From Bacteroides graminisolvens DSM 19988 = JCM 15093 (GTDB taxonomy: Bacteria; Bacteroidota; Bacteroidia; Bacteroidales; Bacteroidaceae), in assembly GCF_000428125.1 (NCBI RefSeq), contig NZ_ATZI01000013.1, positions 1 through 64,000 of the forward strand: a DNA stretch of 64,000 nt, read 5' to 3'. Positions 33,573-43,845 of the stretch are shown piece after piece. Within the stretch, counting starts at the first letter, position 1; every line of letters begins with the position of its first letter. The translations under genes and the position numbers were made by a program. The notes below the pieces were generated by a model, which ran no database searches, was not told the DNA's origin, and worked only from the letters and a program-made list of their open reading frames with translations.

Positions 33573-34202
33573 ATGAGTATCATACGTAAATTGAAGCATC
33601 CGTTTATCTGGCTTTCGCGTTTCCGTAATCGTTGTGGTTATGGAGTGCACTCGCCTTTTGCCTTTAACTTTATTACGAATGTAATTTATGAAAGGCTTCC
33701 TTATTATGCATACAGCACATTGCCCATGCAAGAAAGGGAGCTGGCTCGTCATAACAAAGGGAGAATGTTTTTCTGGGAGAGCCGAAAGGTGAGCCGGCTT
33801 TTGTTTCGATTGGTTAACATGGCTCAGCCCGATGTGATAGTGCATGTGGGGAGGCGGTCATCGGCTGCTGTGTATTTGCAAGCTGCCAAAACGACTGCTA
33901 CTTATTTATATGCCGAATCGTTTTCGGAAGTTTCTTTGAATGATGGAATGCCTATTGATTTTTTGTTTGTCGATGCCGAGGCTGCTTTGCTTACTGCTCA
34001 GGTTCTTGACAATCTGCTGAGTCGCCATTCTTTGCAATCAATCTATGTTTTTCGGGGCATTGGTTATGGCAAGGAGATGAAGGCTTGCTGGAAAAAATTG
34101 CAGGATGATGAGCGGACGGGCATTACGTTTGATCTTTATGACCTGGGTATTGTTTTCTTTGATAAAAAGAAGATAAAACAACACTATACGGTCAACTTTT
34201 AG
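33573..34202 (+). CDS. Methyltransferase-like protein with degenerate SAM motif
   Basis: A 209-residue protein whose order of motifs fits a class I SAM-dependent O-methyltransferase: RFRNRCGYGVHSPFAFNF at the N-terminus, a motif I-like VIVHVGRRSSAAVYLQ, the motif IV-like DFLFVDAE and ITFDLYDLGIVFF at the C-terminus. The glycine-rich SAM loop (usually E-x-G-x-x-x-G) is reduced to HVGRRSSA, and the acidic residue expected after strand 2 is also not obvious, so activity is doubtful. I place the start at 33573 (MSIIRKLKHP); 33567 is an alternative. It is 39 bases upstream of the adenosyltransferase gene. Confidence 0.7.
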   Translation: MSIIRKLKHPFIWLSRFRNRCGYGVHSPFAFNFITNVIYERLPYYAYSTLPMQERELARHNKGRMFFWESRKVSRLLFRLVNMAQPDVIVHVGRRSSAAVYLQAAKTTATYLYAESFSEVSLNDGMPIDFLFVDAEAALLTAQVLDNLLSRHSLQSIYVFRGIGYGKEMKACWKKLQDDERTGITFDLYDLGIVFFDKKKIKQHYTVNF

Positions 34203-34241
34203 TGGGTGGCTGCTGTTAATCTTTTACTAATAAGCAATGAT

Positions 34242-34805
34242 ATGAAGAAAAGTTTAGTATATACGAAGACGGGTGACAAAGGACGTACCGGACTGATTGG
34301 GGGTACGCGGGTGTTGAAAACGGATGCACGGCTCGAGGCTTATGGCACGGTAGATGAGCTCAATGCTCATTTGGGGGTGCTCATTACTTATCTGACTGAA
34401 GAGGGTGATGCCGAGTTTCTGCGCGTAGTGCAGGACAAGCTTTTTGGTGTGGGGTCTTATCTGGCAACGGATCAGGAGAAGACCGACTTGCATGCCGTAA
34501 GTATCATCAAGCCCGAGGATGTGGAAAAAATAGAACTGGCTATTGATGAAGCCGATAACGGATTGCCGGCTATTAATAATTTTGTACTTCCCGGTGGCGC
34601 CAGGGCTTCGGCTTTCTGCCATGTGTGCCGAACGGTTTGCCGCCGTGCCGAAAGGCGTATCTTGGCTTTGACGGATCATTTGACTATTGATCAGAATTTA
34701 TTGGCTTATATCAACCGTCTGTCCGATTATCTTTTCGTTTTATCACGTAGGATTAATTTTCTGGAGAAAAAAGACGAAATATTTTGGAATAATCGTTGCA
34801 AATGA
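34242..34805 (+). CDS. Cob(I)alamin adenosyltransferase, PduO type
   Basis: Adds the 5'-deoxyadenosyl group to cobalamin (or cobinamide) to give the active coenzyme. The 187-residue protein shows the family signature [18 protein letters not shown] at the N-terminus, [12 protein letters not shown], and the helical bundle core with [17 protein letters not shown] residues ([15 protein letters not shown]). The ATG at 34242 starts at the conserved [12 protein letters not shown]; an in-frame GTG at 34206 would add 12 non-conserved residues. The preceding methyltransferase-like gene ends 39 bases upstream, so they are probably co-transcribed. Confidence 0.93.
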   Translation: MKKSLVYTKTGDKGRTGLIGGTRVLKTDARLEAYGTVDELNAHLGVLITYLTEEGDAEFLRVVQDKLFGVGSYLATDQEKTDLHAVSIIKPEDVEKIELAIDEADNGLPAINNFVLPGGARASAFCHVCRTVCRRAERRILALTDHLTIDQNLLAYINRLSDYLFVLSRRINFLEKKDEIFWNNRCK

Positions 34806-34817
34806 AGTATTTTATTA

Positions 34818-34825
34818 TACTTTTG
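34818..34825 (+). promoter_or_regulatory. Putative -7 element of the DUF2795 gene
   Basis: TACTTTTG followed by CC lies 53 bases ahead of the start codon. It fits the -7 consensus; a -33 box is not clear. Confidence 0.45.
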
Positions 34826-34878
34826 CCGAAAATATAAAAAAAGAGGAATAATATTCACATTTTAAATACTGTAAAACT

Positions 34879-35100
34879 ATGTATTGGACGTTGGAATTAG
34901 CATCAAAATTGGAAGATGCACCTTGGCCTGCTACCAAGGATGAGCTTATCGATTATGCAATGCGGTCGGGAGCCCCTCTTGAAGTAATTGAAAACCTTCA
35001 GGAAATGGAGGATGAGGGTGAAATTTATGAAAGCATTGAAGATATTTGGCCCGATTATCCGAGTAAAGAAGATTTCTTTTTTAACGAAGAGGAGTATTAA
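34879..35100 (+). CDS. DUF2795-domain small acidic protein
   Basis: A 73-residue acidic protein. The pattern WPATKDELIDYAMRSGAP followed by EVIENLQEMEDEGEIYESIEDIWPDYP matches the DUF2795 family of small, widely conserved Bacteroidetes proteins. There is no known activity; a protein-protein or RNA-polymerase-associated role has been guessed at but cannot be supported from this sequence. A hairpin terminator follows after 25 bases. Confidence 0.88.
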   Translation: MYWTLELASKLEDAPWPATKDELIDYAMRSGAPLEVIENLQEMEDEGEIYESIEDIWPDYPSKEDFFFNEEEY

Positions 35101-35125
35101 AACTACAATAGATAGAAAGAATACG

Positions 35126-35156
35126 AAGCCTGGTGATTTGTTACCGGGCTTTTTTT
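35126..35156 (+). terminator. Terminator after the DUF2795 gene
   Basis: AAGCCTGGT (35126-35134) pairs with ACCGGGCTT (35143-35151, one G-T pair) and is followed by TTTTT. Confidence 0.88.
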
Positions 35157-35212
35157 GTGTTTCACATTGTAAACAAAAGGGGCTCGCAGGGCGTTCCTTA
35201 AAAAGAATTTCT

Positions 35213-35220
35213 TACTTTTG
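35213..35220 (+). promoter_or_regulatory. Putative -7 element of the beta-barrel gene
   Basis: TACTTTTG followed by CAG, 24 bases before the ATG at 35245, matches the consensus. Confidence 0.5.
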
Positions 35221-35244
35221 CAGAAATATTAAACTTTATGACTT

Positions 35245-35892
35245 ATGAAAAAATGGATTACTCTTTTTACTGTGACTGTTTGTTTGGCTATGGCTATGCC
35301 GGCTAAAGCACAAATTAAGTTTGGTGTGAAAGGCGGTTTGAATTTGGCTTCGGCTTCACTTTCTGATGCATGGGATGCTAAAGGAAATGCAGATAATTAT
35401 ACCGGCTTTTTTATTGGCCCAATGGTAGACATTACAATACCTATTATAGGATTAGGTGTTGATGGTGCTTTGATGTATGCTCAAAAAGGAACGAAGTTTT
35501 CTTATGAGGAAGATAAAATTTCAAAAGAAAAGACTTTCAAACAACAGGGTGTTGAGATTCCTATCAATCTGAAGTATTCTATTGGATTAGGTAGTCTGGC
35601 CAGTCTTTATTTCGCTGCCGGTCCCAGTTTCTTTTTTAATATGAACTCTGACGATGACTTGACTTTTGATTCGGTGAAAGGTTCGCTGGATTATGATAAG
35701 TCCGAAGTGTCACTAAACCTGGGTGCCGGTGTGAAGTTACTCAAACATCTTCAGTTGGGTGTTAACTACAACATGGGGTTAACTGATTCGGCAAAGGCGA
35801 AGATTGATAGTCCTTCTAGTGCATGGGATGCCATTAATGGTGAATCTTATAAATCAAAGATGTGGCAGGTTTCTGTGGCTTACTTGTTCTAG
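35245..35892 (+). CDS. Outer-membrane beta-barrel protein (PorT/OMP_b-brl_2-like)
   Basis: The 215-residue protein has a Sec signal peptide (residues 1-23, ending PAKAQ) and then alternating hydrophobic and polar strands separated by glycine-rich turns (KFGVKGGLNLASASLS, GVDGALMYAQKG, SLNLGAGVKLLKHLQLGVNY). It ends MWQVSVAYLF with the C-terminal Phe required for barrel insertion. It therefore probably forms an eight-stranded outer-membrane barrel. The function is unknown. Monocistronic, with its own promoter. Confidence 0.88.
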   Translation: MKKWITLFTVTVCLAMAMPAKAQIKFGVKGGLNLASASLSDAWDAKGNADNYTGFFIGPMVDITIPIIGLGVDGALMYAQKGTKFSYEEDKISKEKTFKQQGVEIPINLKYSIGLGSLASLYFAAGPSFFFNMNSDDDLTFDSVKGSLDYDKSEVSLNLGAGVKLLKHLQLGVNYNMGLTDSAKAKIDSPSSAWDAINGESYKSKMWQVSVAYLF

Positions 35893-35988
35893 AATTCTTA
35901 GAATTTATAGATATGCGAAGATAGAGGGGTTTAGGCTCCTCTATTTTTTTGCGCTGATACTACGCTGCTTTACATAAGAACTTTTTTG

Positions 35989-35996
35989 TACCTTTG
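35989..35996 (+). promoter_or_regulatory. -7 element of priA, decides the start
   Basis: TACCTTTG matches TAnnTTTG and lies 8 bases before the ATG at 36004. This means the transcript starts at or next to the start codon, so the upstream in-frame ATG at 35986 would be untranscribed. Confidence 0.55.
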
Positions 35997-36003
35997 CTCT
36001 ACG

Positions 36004-38463
36004 ATGAAAAAATATGTAGATGTTATATTGCCTTTGCCACTGAACGGAACTTATACGTATGCCGTTCCCGATGACTTGTCTCTGTCTGTTGAGGCGGGCT
36101 GCCGGGTGGTGGTTCCTTTTGGGAAAAAGAAGTATTACACGGCAATTATCAGCAATGTGCATTATTGTCCGCCTTCGGAGTATGAAGTAAAGGAGTTGTT
36201 TGCTGTGCTGGATGATTCGCCTGTGTTGTTGCCTCTTCAATATCGGTTCTGGCAATGGCTTTCGGGATATTATTTGTGTCCCCTGGGTGATGTCTATAAG
36301 GCAGCCATGCCTTCGGGGCTGAAGCTGGAAAGTGAAACGATGGTGGAATATAACCCTGACTTTGAATCGTTGCAGCCTTTGTCGGCCAAGGAACAATTGG
36401 TTCTTGACTTGCTGTCTGCCGAACATGAGCAGTGCGTAAGCAAACTGGAGAAAGACAGCGGAATAAAAAATATACTGACCGTCATTAAATCTTTGCTCGA
36501 CAAAGGGGCGCTTTTTGTGAAGGAGGAGCTACGCCGAAACTATAAACCACGCACGGAGGTGCGGGTTCGCTTGTGCAGCGAAGTGGCTCACGAGGAGAAG
36601 TTGCAAGCTCTGTTTACTGAACTGGGAAGGGCGCCTAAGCAATTGGCCTTGCTGATGAAATACCTTGAACTGTCTGCCTTTATGGGAACGGGAACGTTGA
36701 AAGAGGTTTCCAAGAAGGAACTTCTAAAGCAAGCCGATGTTTCGGCCAATGTGTTTGCTGCATTGGTTGACAAGCGGTTGTTTGAGGTGTATGATTTTGA
36801 GGTGGGACGCTTAACAAATGCTTTGGCTAATGTGTTGCCTTTAAATCCGCTGAATGAGTTTCAACGCAAAGGGTATGCCGAGGTGGTGGAGTCTTTCAAA
36901 CAAAAGAATGTTTGTTTGCTGCACGGGGTTACGTCAAGCGGTAAAACGGAAATTTACATTCACTTAATTGCCGATGCACTGGCGCAGGGAAAGCAGGTGT
37001 TGTACTTGCTTCCCGAAATAGCGTTGACTACTCAGATTACAGAACGCTTGCAGCGCGTGTTTGGCTCCAAACTGGGTGTGTATCATTCTAAATTTCCCGA
37101 TGCAGAGCGGGTGGAGATTTGGCAGAAGCAGTTGAGCAATGAGCCGTATGATGTGATTCTGGGTGTGCGCTCGTCGGTCTTTTTGCCGTTCAGCAGGTTG
37201 GGACTGGTCATTGTCGACGAGGAGCATGAAAATACGTATAAACAGCAGGATCCGGCTCCGCGTTATCATGCACGCAACGCAGCCATTGTATTGGCTTCTA
37301 TGTATGGTGCCAAAACGCTGCTGGGCACGGCAACGCCGTCTATCGAGAGTTATTTCAACGCGCAAACGGGTAAGTATGGTTTGGTGGAGATAAAAGAGAG
37401 GTTTCAGGAGATTCAGCTTCCCGAAATTGTGCCGGTTGACATCAAGGAGTTGTACCGGAAGAAGCGAATGACGGGGCCGTTTTCTCCGCTTTTGCTCAAG
37501 GAGATTACCGATGCGCTGCAACGGGATGAACAGGTTATTTTGTTTCAAAACCGACGCGGATTTGCTCCGATGATTGAGTGCCGCACGTGCGGATGGGTAC
37601 CCAAATGCAAGAATTGTGATGTGAGTTTAACGTATCACAAGGGGATGAATCAGCTGACTTGTCACTATTGCGGATACACGTATCAAGTGCCCACGGTTTG
37701 TCCGGCATGCGGGGGTGTGGAGTTGTTGCACAGGGGTTTTGGCACGGAGAAAATTGAGGATGACATCAAGTTGTTGTTCCCCGATGTTGCTGTAGCGAGA
37801 ATGGACTTGGACACTACACGCACGCGAACGGCTTATGAAAAGATTATTGCTGATTTTACGGAAGGAAGAACGCGCATTCTTATTGGTACGCAGATGGTGT
37901 CTAAAGGTCTCGACTTTGACCGGGTGAGTGTGGTGGGAATACTCAATGCGGACACGATGTTGAATTATCCTGATTTTCGTTCTTACGAACGGGCTTTTCA
38001 GTTAATGGCGCAGGTGGCGGGCCGGGCTGGGAGAAAGCATAAAAGGGGAAAGGTTGTTTTGCAGACGAAGAGCATGGATCATGAGGTGATTGCTCAGGTC
38101 ATTGATAACCGGTACGAGGAGATGGCGCAAGGACAGTTGGCCGAGAGGCAGATGTTTCAGTATCCTCCTTTCTTTAGGCTTATTTATGTGTATATGAAAC
38201 ACAAAAACAGTGAGTTGCTCGATAAGATGGCGGATGAGATGGCAGGTAAGTTAAAAACGGTTTTGGGTACCAGGGTACTTGGTCCGGATAAACCGCCGGT
38301 GGCAAGGATACAGACTTTGTACATTAAGAAGCTGGTGGTGAAGATTGAGAATGATGTTTCCATGAATAAGGTACGGGAGATTTTGTATGATGCGCGACTG
38401 GCGATGTTGCAAAATGAACTTTTTAAATCGGCTATCATTTATTATGATGTGGATCCGATGTAA
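36004..38463 (+). CDS. priA: Primosomal replication helicase PriA (PriA/N')
   Basis: PriA recognises stalled replication forks and reloads the replicative helicase. The 819-residue protein has the N-terminal 3'BD domain (YVDVILPLPLNGTYTYAVP) and winged-helix region, the helicase core (Walker A HGVTSSGKTEIY, DEEH box, QNRRGFAP, QMVSKGLDFD and AGRAGR), and an eight-cysteine zinc region (CRTCGWVPKCKNC and CHYCG, then CPACGG). The start at 36004 is preferred from the promoter position and from the family N-terminus MKKYVDV. The phosphatase gene follows after 14 bases. Confidence 0.95.
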   Translation: MKKYVDVILPLPLNGTYTYAVPDDLSLSVEAGCRVVVPFGKKKYYTAIISNVHYCPPSEYEVKELFAVLDDSPVLLPLQYRFWQWLSGYYLCPLGDVYKAAMPSGLKLESETMVEYNPDFESLQPLSAKEQLVLDLLSAEHEQCVSKLEKDSGIKNILTVIKSLLDKGALFVKEELRRNYKPRTEVRVRLCSEVAHEEKLQALFTELGRAPKQLALLMKYLELSAFMGTGTLKEVSKKELLKQADVSANVFAALVDKRLFEVYDFEVGRLTNALANVLPLNPLNEFQRKGYAEVVESFKQKNVCLLHGVTSSGKTEIYIHLIADALAQGKQVLYLLPEIALTTQITERLQRVFGSKLGVYHSKFPDAERVEIWQKQLSNEPYDVILGVRSSVFLPFSRLGLVIVDEEHENTYKQQDPAPRYHARNAAIVLASMYGAKTLLGTATPSIESYFNAQTGKYGLVEIKERFQEIQLPEIVPVDIKELYRKKRMTGPFSPLLLKEITDALQRDEQVILFQNRRGFAPMIECRTCGWVPKCKNCDVSLTYHKGMNQLTCHYCGYTYQVPTVCPACGGVELLHRGFGTEKIEDDIKLLFPDVAVARMDLDTTRTRTAYEKIIADFTEGRTRILIGTQMVSKGLDFDRVSVVGILNADTMLNYPDFRSYERAFQLMAQVAGRAGRKHKRGKVVLQTKSMDHEVIAQVIDNRYEEMAQGQLAERQMFQYPPFFRLIYVYMKHKNSELLDKMADEMAGKLKTVLGTRVLGPDKPPVARIQTLYIKKLVVKIENDVSMNKVREILYDARLAMLQNELFKSAIIYYDVDPM

Positions 38464-38477
38464 TATAGTAGATGTTT

Positions 38478-38951
38478 ATGAAGAAAAAGATATTGTTTGT
38501 TTGCTTGGGTAATATTTGCCGCTCTCCGGCAGCAGAGGGGGTGATGCGTCACTTAATTGAAGAGAGGGGGTTGAATGATTTGTTCGAGATTGATTCGGCC
38601 GGTATATTGAGTTATCATCAGGGGGAATTGCCCGATTCCCGAATGCGTGCGCATGCCGCTCGCCGGGGGTATAACCTGATACATCGGTCTCGCCCGGTGA
38701 AAACGGACGACTTTGAGGTGTTCGATCTTATCATCGGCATGGATGATCGCAACATTGATGATTTGCGTGAACGGGCTCCTTCTCTGGAGGCTTGTGACAA
38801 GATACACCGAATGATCGACTTCTGCACTCGTATGCAGGCCGATCATGTTCCCGATCCGTATTATGGCGGTGCGCAAGGTTTTGAGTATGTGCTCGACATA
38901 CTAGAGGATGCTTGCGACGGCTTACTTACTTCTTTAACTCCGGATAACTGA
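38478..38951 (+). CDS. Low-molecular-weight protein-tyrosine phosphatase
   Basis: A 157-residue LMW-PTP. The P-loop CLGNICRS (Cys9, Arg15) near the N-terminus and the general acid Asp in DPYYGG near the C-terminus are both present. It removes phosphate from tyrosine on protein substrates, often linked to exopolysaccharide kinases; no kinase is nearby. The in-frame ATG at 38472 (two extra residues) is an alternative start. Its last 26 bases overlap the end of the convergent HD-domain gene. Probably co-transcribed with priA. Confidence 0.93.
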   Translation: MKKKILFVCLGNICRSPAAEGVMRHLIEERGLNDLFEIDSAGILSYHQGELPDSRMRAHAARRGYNLIHRSRPVKTDDFEVFDLIIGMDDRNIDDLRERAPSLEACDKIHRMIDFCTRMQADHVPDPYYGGAQGFEYVLDILEDACDGLLTSLTPDN

Positions 38952-40986
38952 TGCGGGTGTGGTAGATGGTTTTGAGCTTTTCTTTGAACACTCCTTTGAT
39001 GATGGCTATGTCTTTGAATGTAATGGGACATTCTTTGAAATAGCCTTCTTCTACCTGCGAATCGATTATCTTTTCAACCAGGTTGCCAATGCTTTCTTCG
39101 GTGTACTCGGGCAGGCTGCGTGAAGCGGCTTCTACTCCGTCGGCCATCATCAGGATGGCGGTTTCACGGGTGAAGGGGTTGGGACCGGGGTAGGTGAAGA
39201 GTTCTTCATCGGGTTCTTCGTCGGGGTGCTCGTTTTTCCATGAAATGTAGAAGAACTTGGTTTTTCCCTTGCCATGGTGGGTGGTGATGAAGTCTTTAAT
39301 GACTTTGGGCAGGTTGTGTTTCTCAGCCAGCTTAACGCCATCGGTTACGTGGCTGATTACAATTTGTGCACTCTGTTCGTAACTGAGTTTTTCGTGCGGG
39401 TTGATGCCGCCCGATTGGTTCTCGGTAAAGAAAACGGGGTTCTCCATCTTTCCGATATCGTGGTAGAGGGCTCCGGTACGTACCAACTGGCTTTTGGCAC
39501 CGATGCGTATGGCTGCTTCTGCCGCAAGATTGGCTACTTGCAGTGAATGTTGGAAGGTTCCCGGTACTGTTTCGGACAGTTGTCTGAGTAGGTTGTTGTT
39601 GATGTTTGAGAGTTCTACCAAGGTTACGTTGGAGGTAAAGCTGAATATCTTTTCGAGCAGGAACAACAAGGGGTAGGTGAACAGTAGCAATATGCCGTTG
39701 ATCACGAAATAGATGTACATGCTGCGGTTTAACTTAGACAGGTCGTTCTCTGTTATCAGTTCGAACGAGAAGTAGAGTACGATGTAAGTCACGATAACTA
39801 GTATGGCTGTACGGAAGAGTTGTGAGCGTTGTGACAGTTCTCGCAGACTGTATATGGCTACCAACCCGGCTGTGAGTTGAAGCAGTATAAATTCGTGCGG
39901 ATAACGAAGTGTAATGGAGCATGCCAGTATGGTGATAACGTGCGTAATGAACGCTGTTCGTGAATCTAGAAATATACGCGTGATAATGGGCAGCATGGCA
40001 TAGGGTATGATGTAGATGCTAAAGAGGTTGTTGCTGATCATAAGCGCCGTAACGATGCAATAGAACATGATGAGGGAGAACAATAAGGGCATACTGCCTT
40101 TTCGCTCATAATAGTCTTTGCGGAACAGTTCCATGTAGAGCATGAAACAAAGCATCAGGATTCCGATGAAGAGTATTTGTCCTCCCAGAATTAATTGCTT
40201 TTGTCCGATGGACTCACTTCGTTTGATGGATTCTTTTTTCAGTGATTCCAGAATGTTATATGTACGTTGATCTATGATTTCTCCGCGATCAATAATTTTC
40301 TGCCCGCTTTGTACCACTCCGTTTGCCCAGGAGTAGTTATCTAAGAGTTCTTTTTTGGCTGCCTCAGTTTTCTCACTGTCATAATTCAGATTGGGCAGAA
40401 CGTATTCGTTTAGAGAACCCCGACGAAGAATTTCTTTCTTATAATGAATGGTGTCGGCAGACAAAAGGTATTCGTAGGCTTCCTTTACGCTGTACACATT
40501 ACCGGCCAGTTGTTGGTTGGCCAGTTTGTCTTCCACCACCATGATGAAGGTGACGCTGTCTTTTTTTATTTGACTGATGTCTTCCGTTGATGCGATACCT
40601 TTGGCATAGATTTCTTTCAATGTTTTTTCCAGGTGATGCAGGTATCCCACAGAGGGAACAATTTGATTGAGGTGTTTCTTGTAATTCTCTTTCAACTTTC
40701 TTACTGCGTCCTTCTCAACTGTTTTGTTTAAACGATAGTAGGGCTGGAAGGAAGCCAATAGGCTGTCTTGCTCTTTCTTCACCACTGCTTCGTCTTTGTA
40801 AATAGGGAAGTCGAAGGTTGCCATCAGTTGGCCGTATTTCCAAGGTTTATTAAGATCGAACTGATAACTGAACTTCCCTTCACGAGGAAGAAAATAGACA
40901 ATAAGTGCTACTGTGCCTGCAAAGACAAGTACTTTATATAGTAAATCTCTGTATGAAAAGCTTTTCTTTATCTTCAAATAACTCAT
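38926..40986 (-). CDS. 7TM-HD (PgpH-like) membrane phosphohydrolase
   Basis: The 686-residue protein has an N-terminal membrane segment, a large extracytoplasmic helical domain (about 45-270), a bundle of about six or seven membrane helices, and a cytoplasmic C-terminal HD domain: [26 protein letters not shown] and [10 protein letters not shown] supply the metal-binding His/Asp residues. The family hydrolyses cyclic di-AMP (PgpH) in Firmicutes and Bacteroidetes. I start at 40986 ([14 protein letters not shown]); the open frame upstream to 41025 lacks conserved sequence. It overlaps the 3' end of the phosphatase gene by 26 bases. Confidence 0.9.
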   Translation of the reverse strand: MSYLKIKKSFSYRDLLYKVLVFAGTVALIVYFLPREGKFSYQFDLNKPWKYGQLMATFDFPIYKDEAVVKKEQDSLLASFQPYYRLNKTVEKDAVRKLKENYKKHLNQIVPSVGYLHHLEKTLKEIYAKGIASTEDISQIKKDSVTFIMVVEDKLANQQLAGNVYSVKEAYEYLLSADTIHYKKEILRRGSLNEYVLPNLNYDSEKTEAAKKELLDNYSWANGVVQSGQKIIDRGEIIDQRTYNILESLKKESIKRSESIGQKQLILGGQILFIGILMLCFMLYMELFRKDYYERKGSMPLLFSLIMFYCIVTALMISNNLFSIYIIPYAMLPIITRIFLDSRTAFITHVITILACSITLRYPHEFILLQLTAGLVAIYSLRELSQRSQLFRTAILVIVTYIVLYFSFELITENDLSKLNRSMYIYFVINGILLLFTYPLLFLLEKIFSFTSNVTLVELSNINNNLLRQLSETVPGTFQHSLQVANLAAEAAIRIGAKSQLVRTGALYHDIGKMENPVFFTENQSGGINPHEKLSYEQSAQIVISHVTDGVKLAEKHNLPKVIKDFITTHHGKGKTKFFYISWKNEHPDEEPDEELFTYPGPNPFTRETAILMMADGVEAASRSLPEYTEESIGNLVEKIIDSQVEEGYFKECPITFKDIAIIKGVFKEKLKTIYHTRISYPELKK

Positions 40987-41080
40987 ATTCGTTGAAATTT
41001 TTGCGAAAAGTACAAAAAAAAACATTAGTATCGGAAAAAAAGGCTTAATTTTGCCGCGATTTACCTATACAAAAGCAATT

Positions 41081-42598
41081 ATGTCAGAAAGAAAAGTAAG
41101 AGTTCGTTTTGCTCCCAGCCCCACAGGGGCATTGCACATTGGTGGTGTGCGTACTGCATTGTATAATTATCTTTTTGCCCGTCAACAGGGTGGTGATTTG
41201 ATTTTCCGTATAGAAGATACGGACTCAAACCGCTTTGTACCAGGGGCTGAAGAATACATTTTGGAATCATTTGCCTGGCTGGGAATTCAATTTGACGAAG
41301 GGGTAAGCTTTGGAGGAAATCACGGTCCGTATCGTCAGTCGGAGCGTCGGGATATATACAAGAAGTATGTACAAATCTTGTTGGATAACGGCAAAGCGTA
41401 CATTGCTTTCGATACACCCGAAGAACTCGAAGCTAAAAGAAATGAAGTGTCTAATTTCCAATATGACGCGTCTACACGTTTGTCAATGACAAATTCGCTG
41501 ACTTTGTCGGCCGATCGCGTGCAGGAGCTCATTAGTGAAGGAAAACAATATGTTGTTCGTTTTAAGATTGAGCCGAACGAGGATGTATGTGTACACGATT
41601 TGATTCGTGGTGATGTGGTGATCAATTCTTCCATCCTTGATGATAAGGTGTTATACAAATCAGCGGATGAATTGCCTACTTATCACTTGGCTAATATTGT
41701 GGACGATCATTTGATGGAAGTGTCTCATGTGATTCGTGGTGAGGAATGGTTGCCGTCGGCTCCGTTGCATGTATTGTTATACCGTGCCTTCGGATGGGAA
41801 GATACCATGCCGGAGTTTGCGCATTTGCCGTTGTTGCTTAAACCGGAAGGAAATGGAAAGTTGAGCAAAAGAGACGGTGATCGTCTGGGCTTTCCGGTGT
41901 TCCCGCTGGAATGGAAAGATCCTAAAACGGGTGACGTATCTTCGGGATATCGGGAAGCAGGCTATCTGCCCGAAGCTTTAATCAATTTCTTGGCTTTGTT
42001 GGGATGGAATCCGGGCAACGATCAGGAACTAATGTCGATGCAGGAGCTGGTTGAGTTATTTGACCTTAACAGGTGCAGCAAGGCGGGAGCTAAGTTCGAT
42101 TATAAAAAGGGCATCTGGTTTAATCATCAATATATTCAGAAGAAGAGCAACGAGGATGTTGCCACGCTTTTCCTTCCTGTATTGAAAGCACACGGGGTTG
42201 AGGCGCCTTTTGAAAAGGTTGCAACAATTGTGGGAATGATGAAAGAACGTGTTAGTTTTGTCAGTGAACTGTGGGATGTGTGCGATTTCTTTTTTGTGGC
42301 TCCGACAGAATATGACGAGAAAACGGTCAAAAAGCGTTGGAAAGAGGATTCGGCTAAATGTATGCTCGAACTGGCCGATGTGCTGGAAGCTATCGAGGAT
42401 TTTAGCATCGAGGGACAGGAGAAGGTTGTTATGGACTGGATTGCTGCCAAAGGGTATCACACGGGAAACATTATGAATGCGTTCCGACTAACTTTAGTAG
42501 GAGAGGGCAAAGGCCCTCACATGTTTGATATATCTTGGGTTTTAGGCAAGGAAGAGACTCTTTCTCGTATGAAACGCGCTGTTGAAATTTTGAAATAA
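41081..42598 (+). CDS. gltX: Glutamyl-tRNA synthetase
   Basis: Charges tRNA-Glu with glutamate. The 505-residue length is normal. The HIGH motif appears as [13 protein letters not shown], and the KMSKS loop as KLSKRDGD; the C-terminal anticodon-binding domain is intact. I choose ATG 41081, which gives the conserved [16 protein letters not shown]; the earlier in-frame ATG at 41051 falls in a TAATTTTG promoter-like element (41046-41053). The KDO-transferase gene follows 5 bases after the stop. Confidence 0.97.
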   Translation: MSERKVRVRFAPSPTGALHIGGVRTALYNYLFARQQGGDLIFRIEDTDSNRFVPGAEEYILESFAWLGIQFDEGVSFGGNHGPYRQSERRDIYKKYVQILLDNGKAYIAFDTPEELEAKRNEVSNFQYDASTRLSMTNSLTLSADRVQELISEGKQYVVRFKIEPNEDVCVHDLIRGDVVINSSILDDKVLYKSADELPTYHLANIVDDHLMEVSHVIRGEEWLPSAPLHVLLYRAFGWEDTMPEFAHLPLLLKPEGNGKLSKRDGDRLGFPVFPLEWKDPKTGDVSSGYREAGYLPEALINFLALLGWNPGNDQELMSMQELVELFDLNRCSKAGAKFDYKKGIWFNHQYIQKKSNEDVATLFLPVLKAHGVEAPFEKVATIVGMMKERVSFVSELWDVCDFFFVAPTEYDEKTVKKRWKEDSAKCMLELADVLEAIEDFSIEGQEKVVMDWIAAKGYHTGNIMNAFRLTLVGEGKGPHMFDISWVLGKEETLSRMKRAVEILK

Positions 42599-42603
42599 GA
42601 TCT

Positions 42604-43824
42604 ATGTTATATAATCTTGCAATTGGCATTTACGACCTGATTGTTCATATCATGGCTCCCTTTAGCCGGAAGCCTCGCAAAATGATGAAGGGACATTGGG
42701 TTGTTTATGAATTGCTTCGCCAACAAATAGAAAAGGATGCCCGTTATATCTGGTTTCATGCTGCTTCGTTAGGGGAGTTTGAGCAGGGACGGCCGCTAAT
42801 TGAGAAAATCAGAGCAAAATATCCTGATTATAAGATATTGCTTACCTTTTTTTCGCCTTCGGGTTATGAGGTGCGTAAGAATTACAGGGGAGCGGATGTG
42901 GTTTGTTATCTGCCTTTTGATAAACCGCGTAACGTGAAGAAGTTCTTAGATATTTCAAATCCGGTAATGGCTTTTTTTATTAAGTATGAGTTCTGGAAGA
43001 ATTATCTGGATGAACTCAATAAAAGAAGAATTCCGGTGTATAGTGTATCGTCTATTTTTCGTAAGGATCAGATTTTCTTTAAGTGGTATGGCGGTACTTA
43101 CCGGAATGTGCTGAAGAATTTTGATTATTTGTTTGTGCAAAACGAAGCTTCTAGGCGTTTCTTGTCTAAGATCGGCATTAACAAGGTAACGGTTGTGGGT
43201 GATACTCGCTTTGACCGGGTTTTGCAGATTAGGGAGGAGGCAAAGGAATTGCCTTTGGTTGAGAAGTTCAAAGGTGATTCGTTTACTCTGGTTGCCGGTA
43301 GTTCGTGGGGGCCCGATGAGGATTTGTTTTTGGAGTATTTCAATACGCATCCTGAAATGAAACTGATCATTGCACCGCACGTTATTGACGAAAATCATCT
43401 GGTGGAGATTATTTCAAAACTAAAACGTCCTTATGTAAGGTACACGAGAGCTGACGAACGGAATGTTCAGAAGGCCGACTGTTTGATTATTGATTGCTTT
43501 GGCTTATTGTCTTCTATATATAGGTATGGTGAAGTGGCTTACATTGGCGGTGGCTTTGGCGTTGGCATTCATAATACTCTTGAAGCTGCGGTTTATGGTA
43601 TACCGGTTGTATTTGGACCGAAATACCAAAAATTTATGGAAGCCAAGCAGTTGATAGAGGCGCAGGGGGCTTTTTCTATTAGTAATTATGAGGAGCTTGG
43701 TTCTTTATTTGATCGGTTTCTGACAGATGAACATTTTCACAGAGAAACCGGTTCCAATGCGGGTTTCTATGTAACAAACAATGCCGGAGCAACGGATAAG
43801 GTGTTGTCGATGATTAATTTCTAA
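42604..43824 (+). CDS. waaA: 3-deoxy-D-manno-octulosonic acid transferase
   Basis: WaaA (KdtA) adds KDO to lipid IVA in the lipopolysaccharide core at the inner membrane. The 406-residue length fits. The N-terminal hydrophobic anchor LYNLAIGIYDLIVHIMAPF, the WFHAASLGEFEQGRPL acceptor motif and the C-terminal GT-B region with GGGFGVGIHNTLEAAVYG are all present. It forms an operon with gltX (5 bases). A perfect terminator follows. Confidence 0.95.
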   Translation: MLYNLAIGIYDLIVHIMAPFSRKPRKMMKGHWVVYELLRQQIEKDARYIWFHAASLGEFEQGRPLIEKIRAKYPDYKILLTFFSPSGYEVRKNYRGADVVCYLPFDKPRNVKKFLDISNPVMAFFIKYEFWKNYLDELNKRRIPVYSVSSIFRKDQIFFKWYGGTYRNVLKNFDYLFVQNEASRRFLSKIGINKVTVVGDTRFDRVLQIREEAKELPLVEKFKGDSFTLVAGSSWGPDEDLFLEYFNTHPEMKLIIAPHVIDENHLVEIISKLKRPYVRYTRADERNVQKADCLIIDCFGLLSSIYRYGEVAYIGGGFGVGIHNTLEAAVYGIPVVFGPKYQKFMEAKQLIEAQGAFSISNYEELGSLFDRFLTDEHFHRETGSNAGFYVTNNAGATDKVLSMINF

Positions 43825-43845
43825 AGATAGCTAAATACAGAATTA

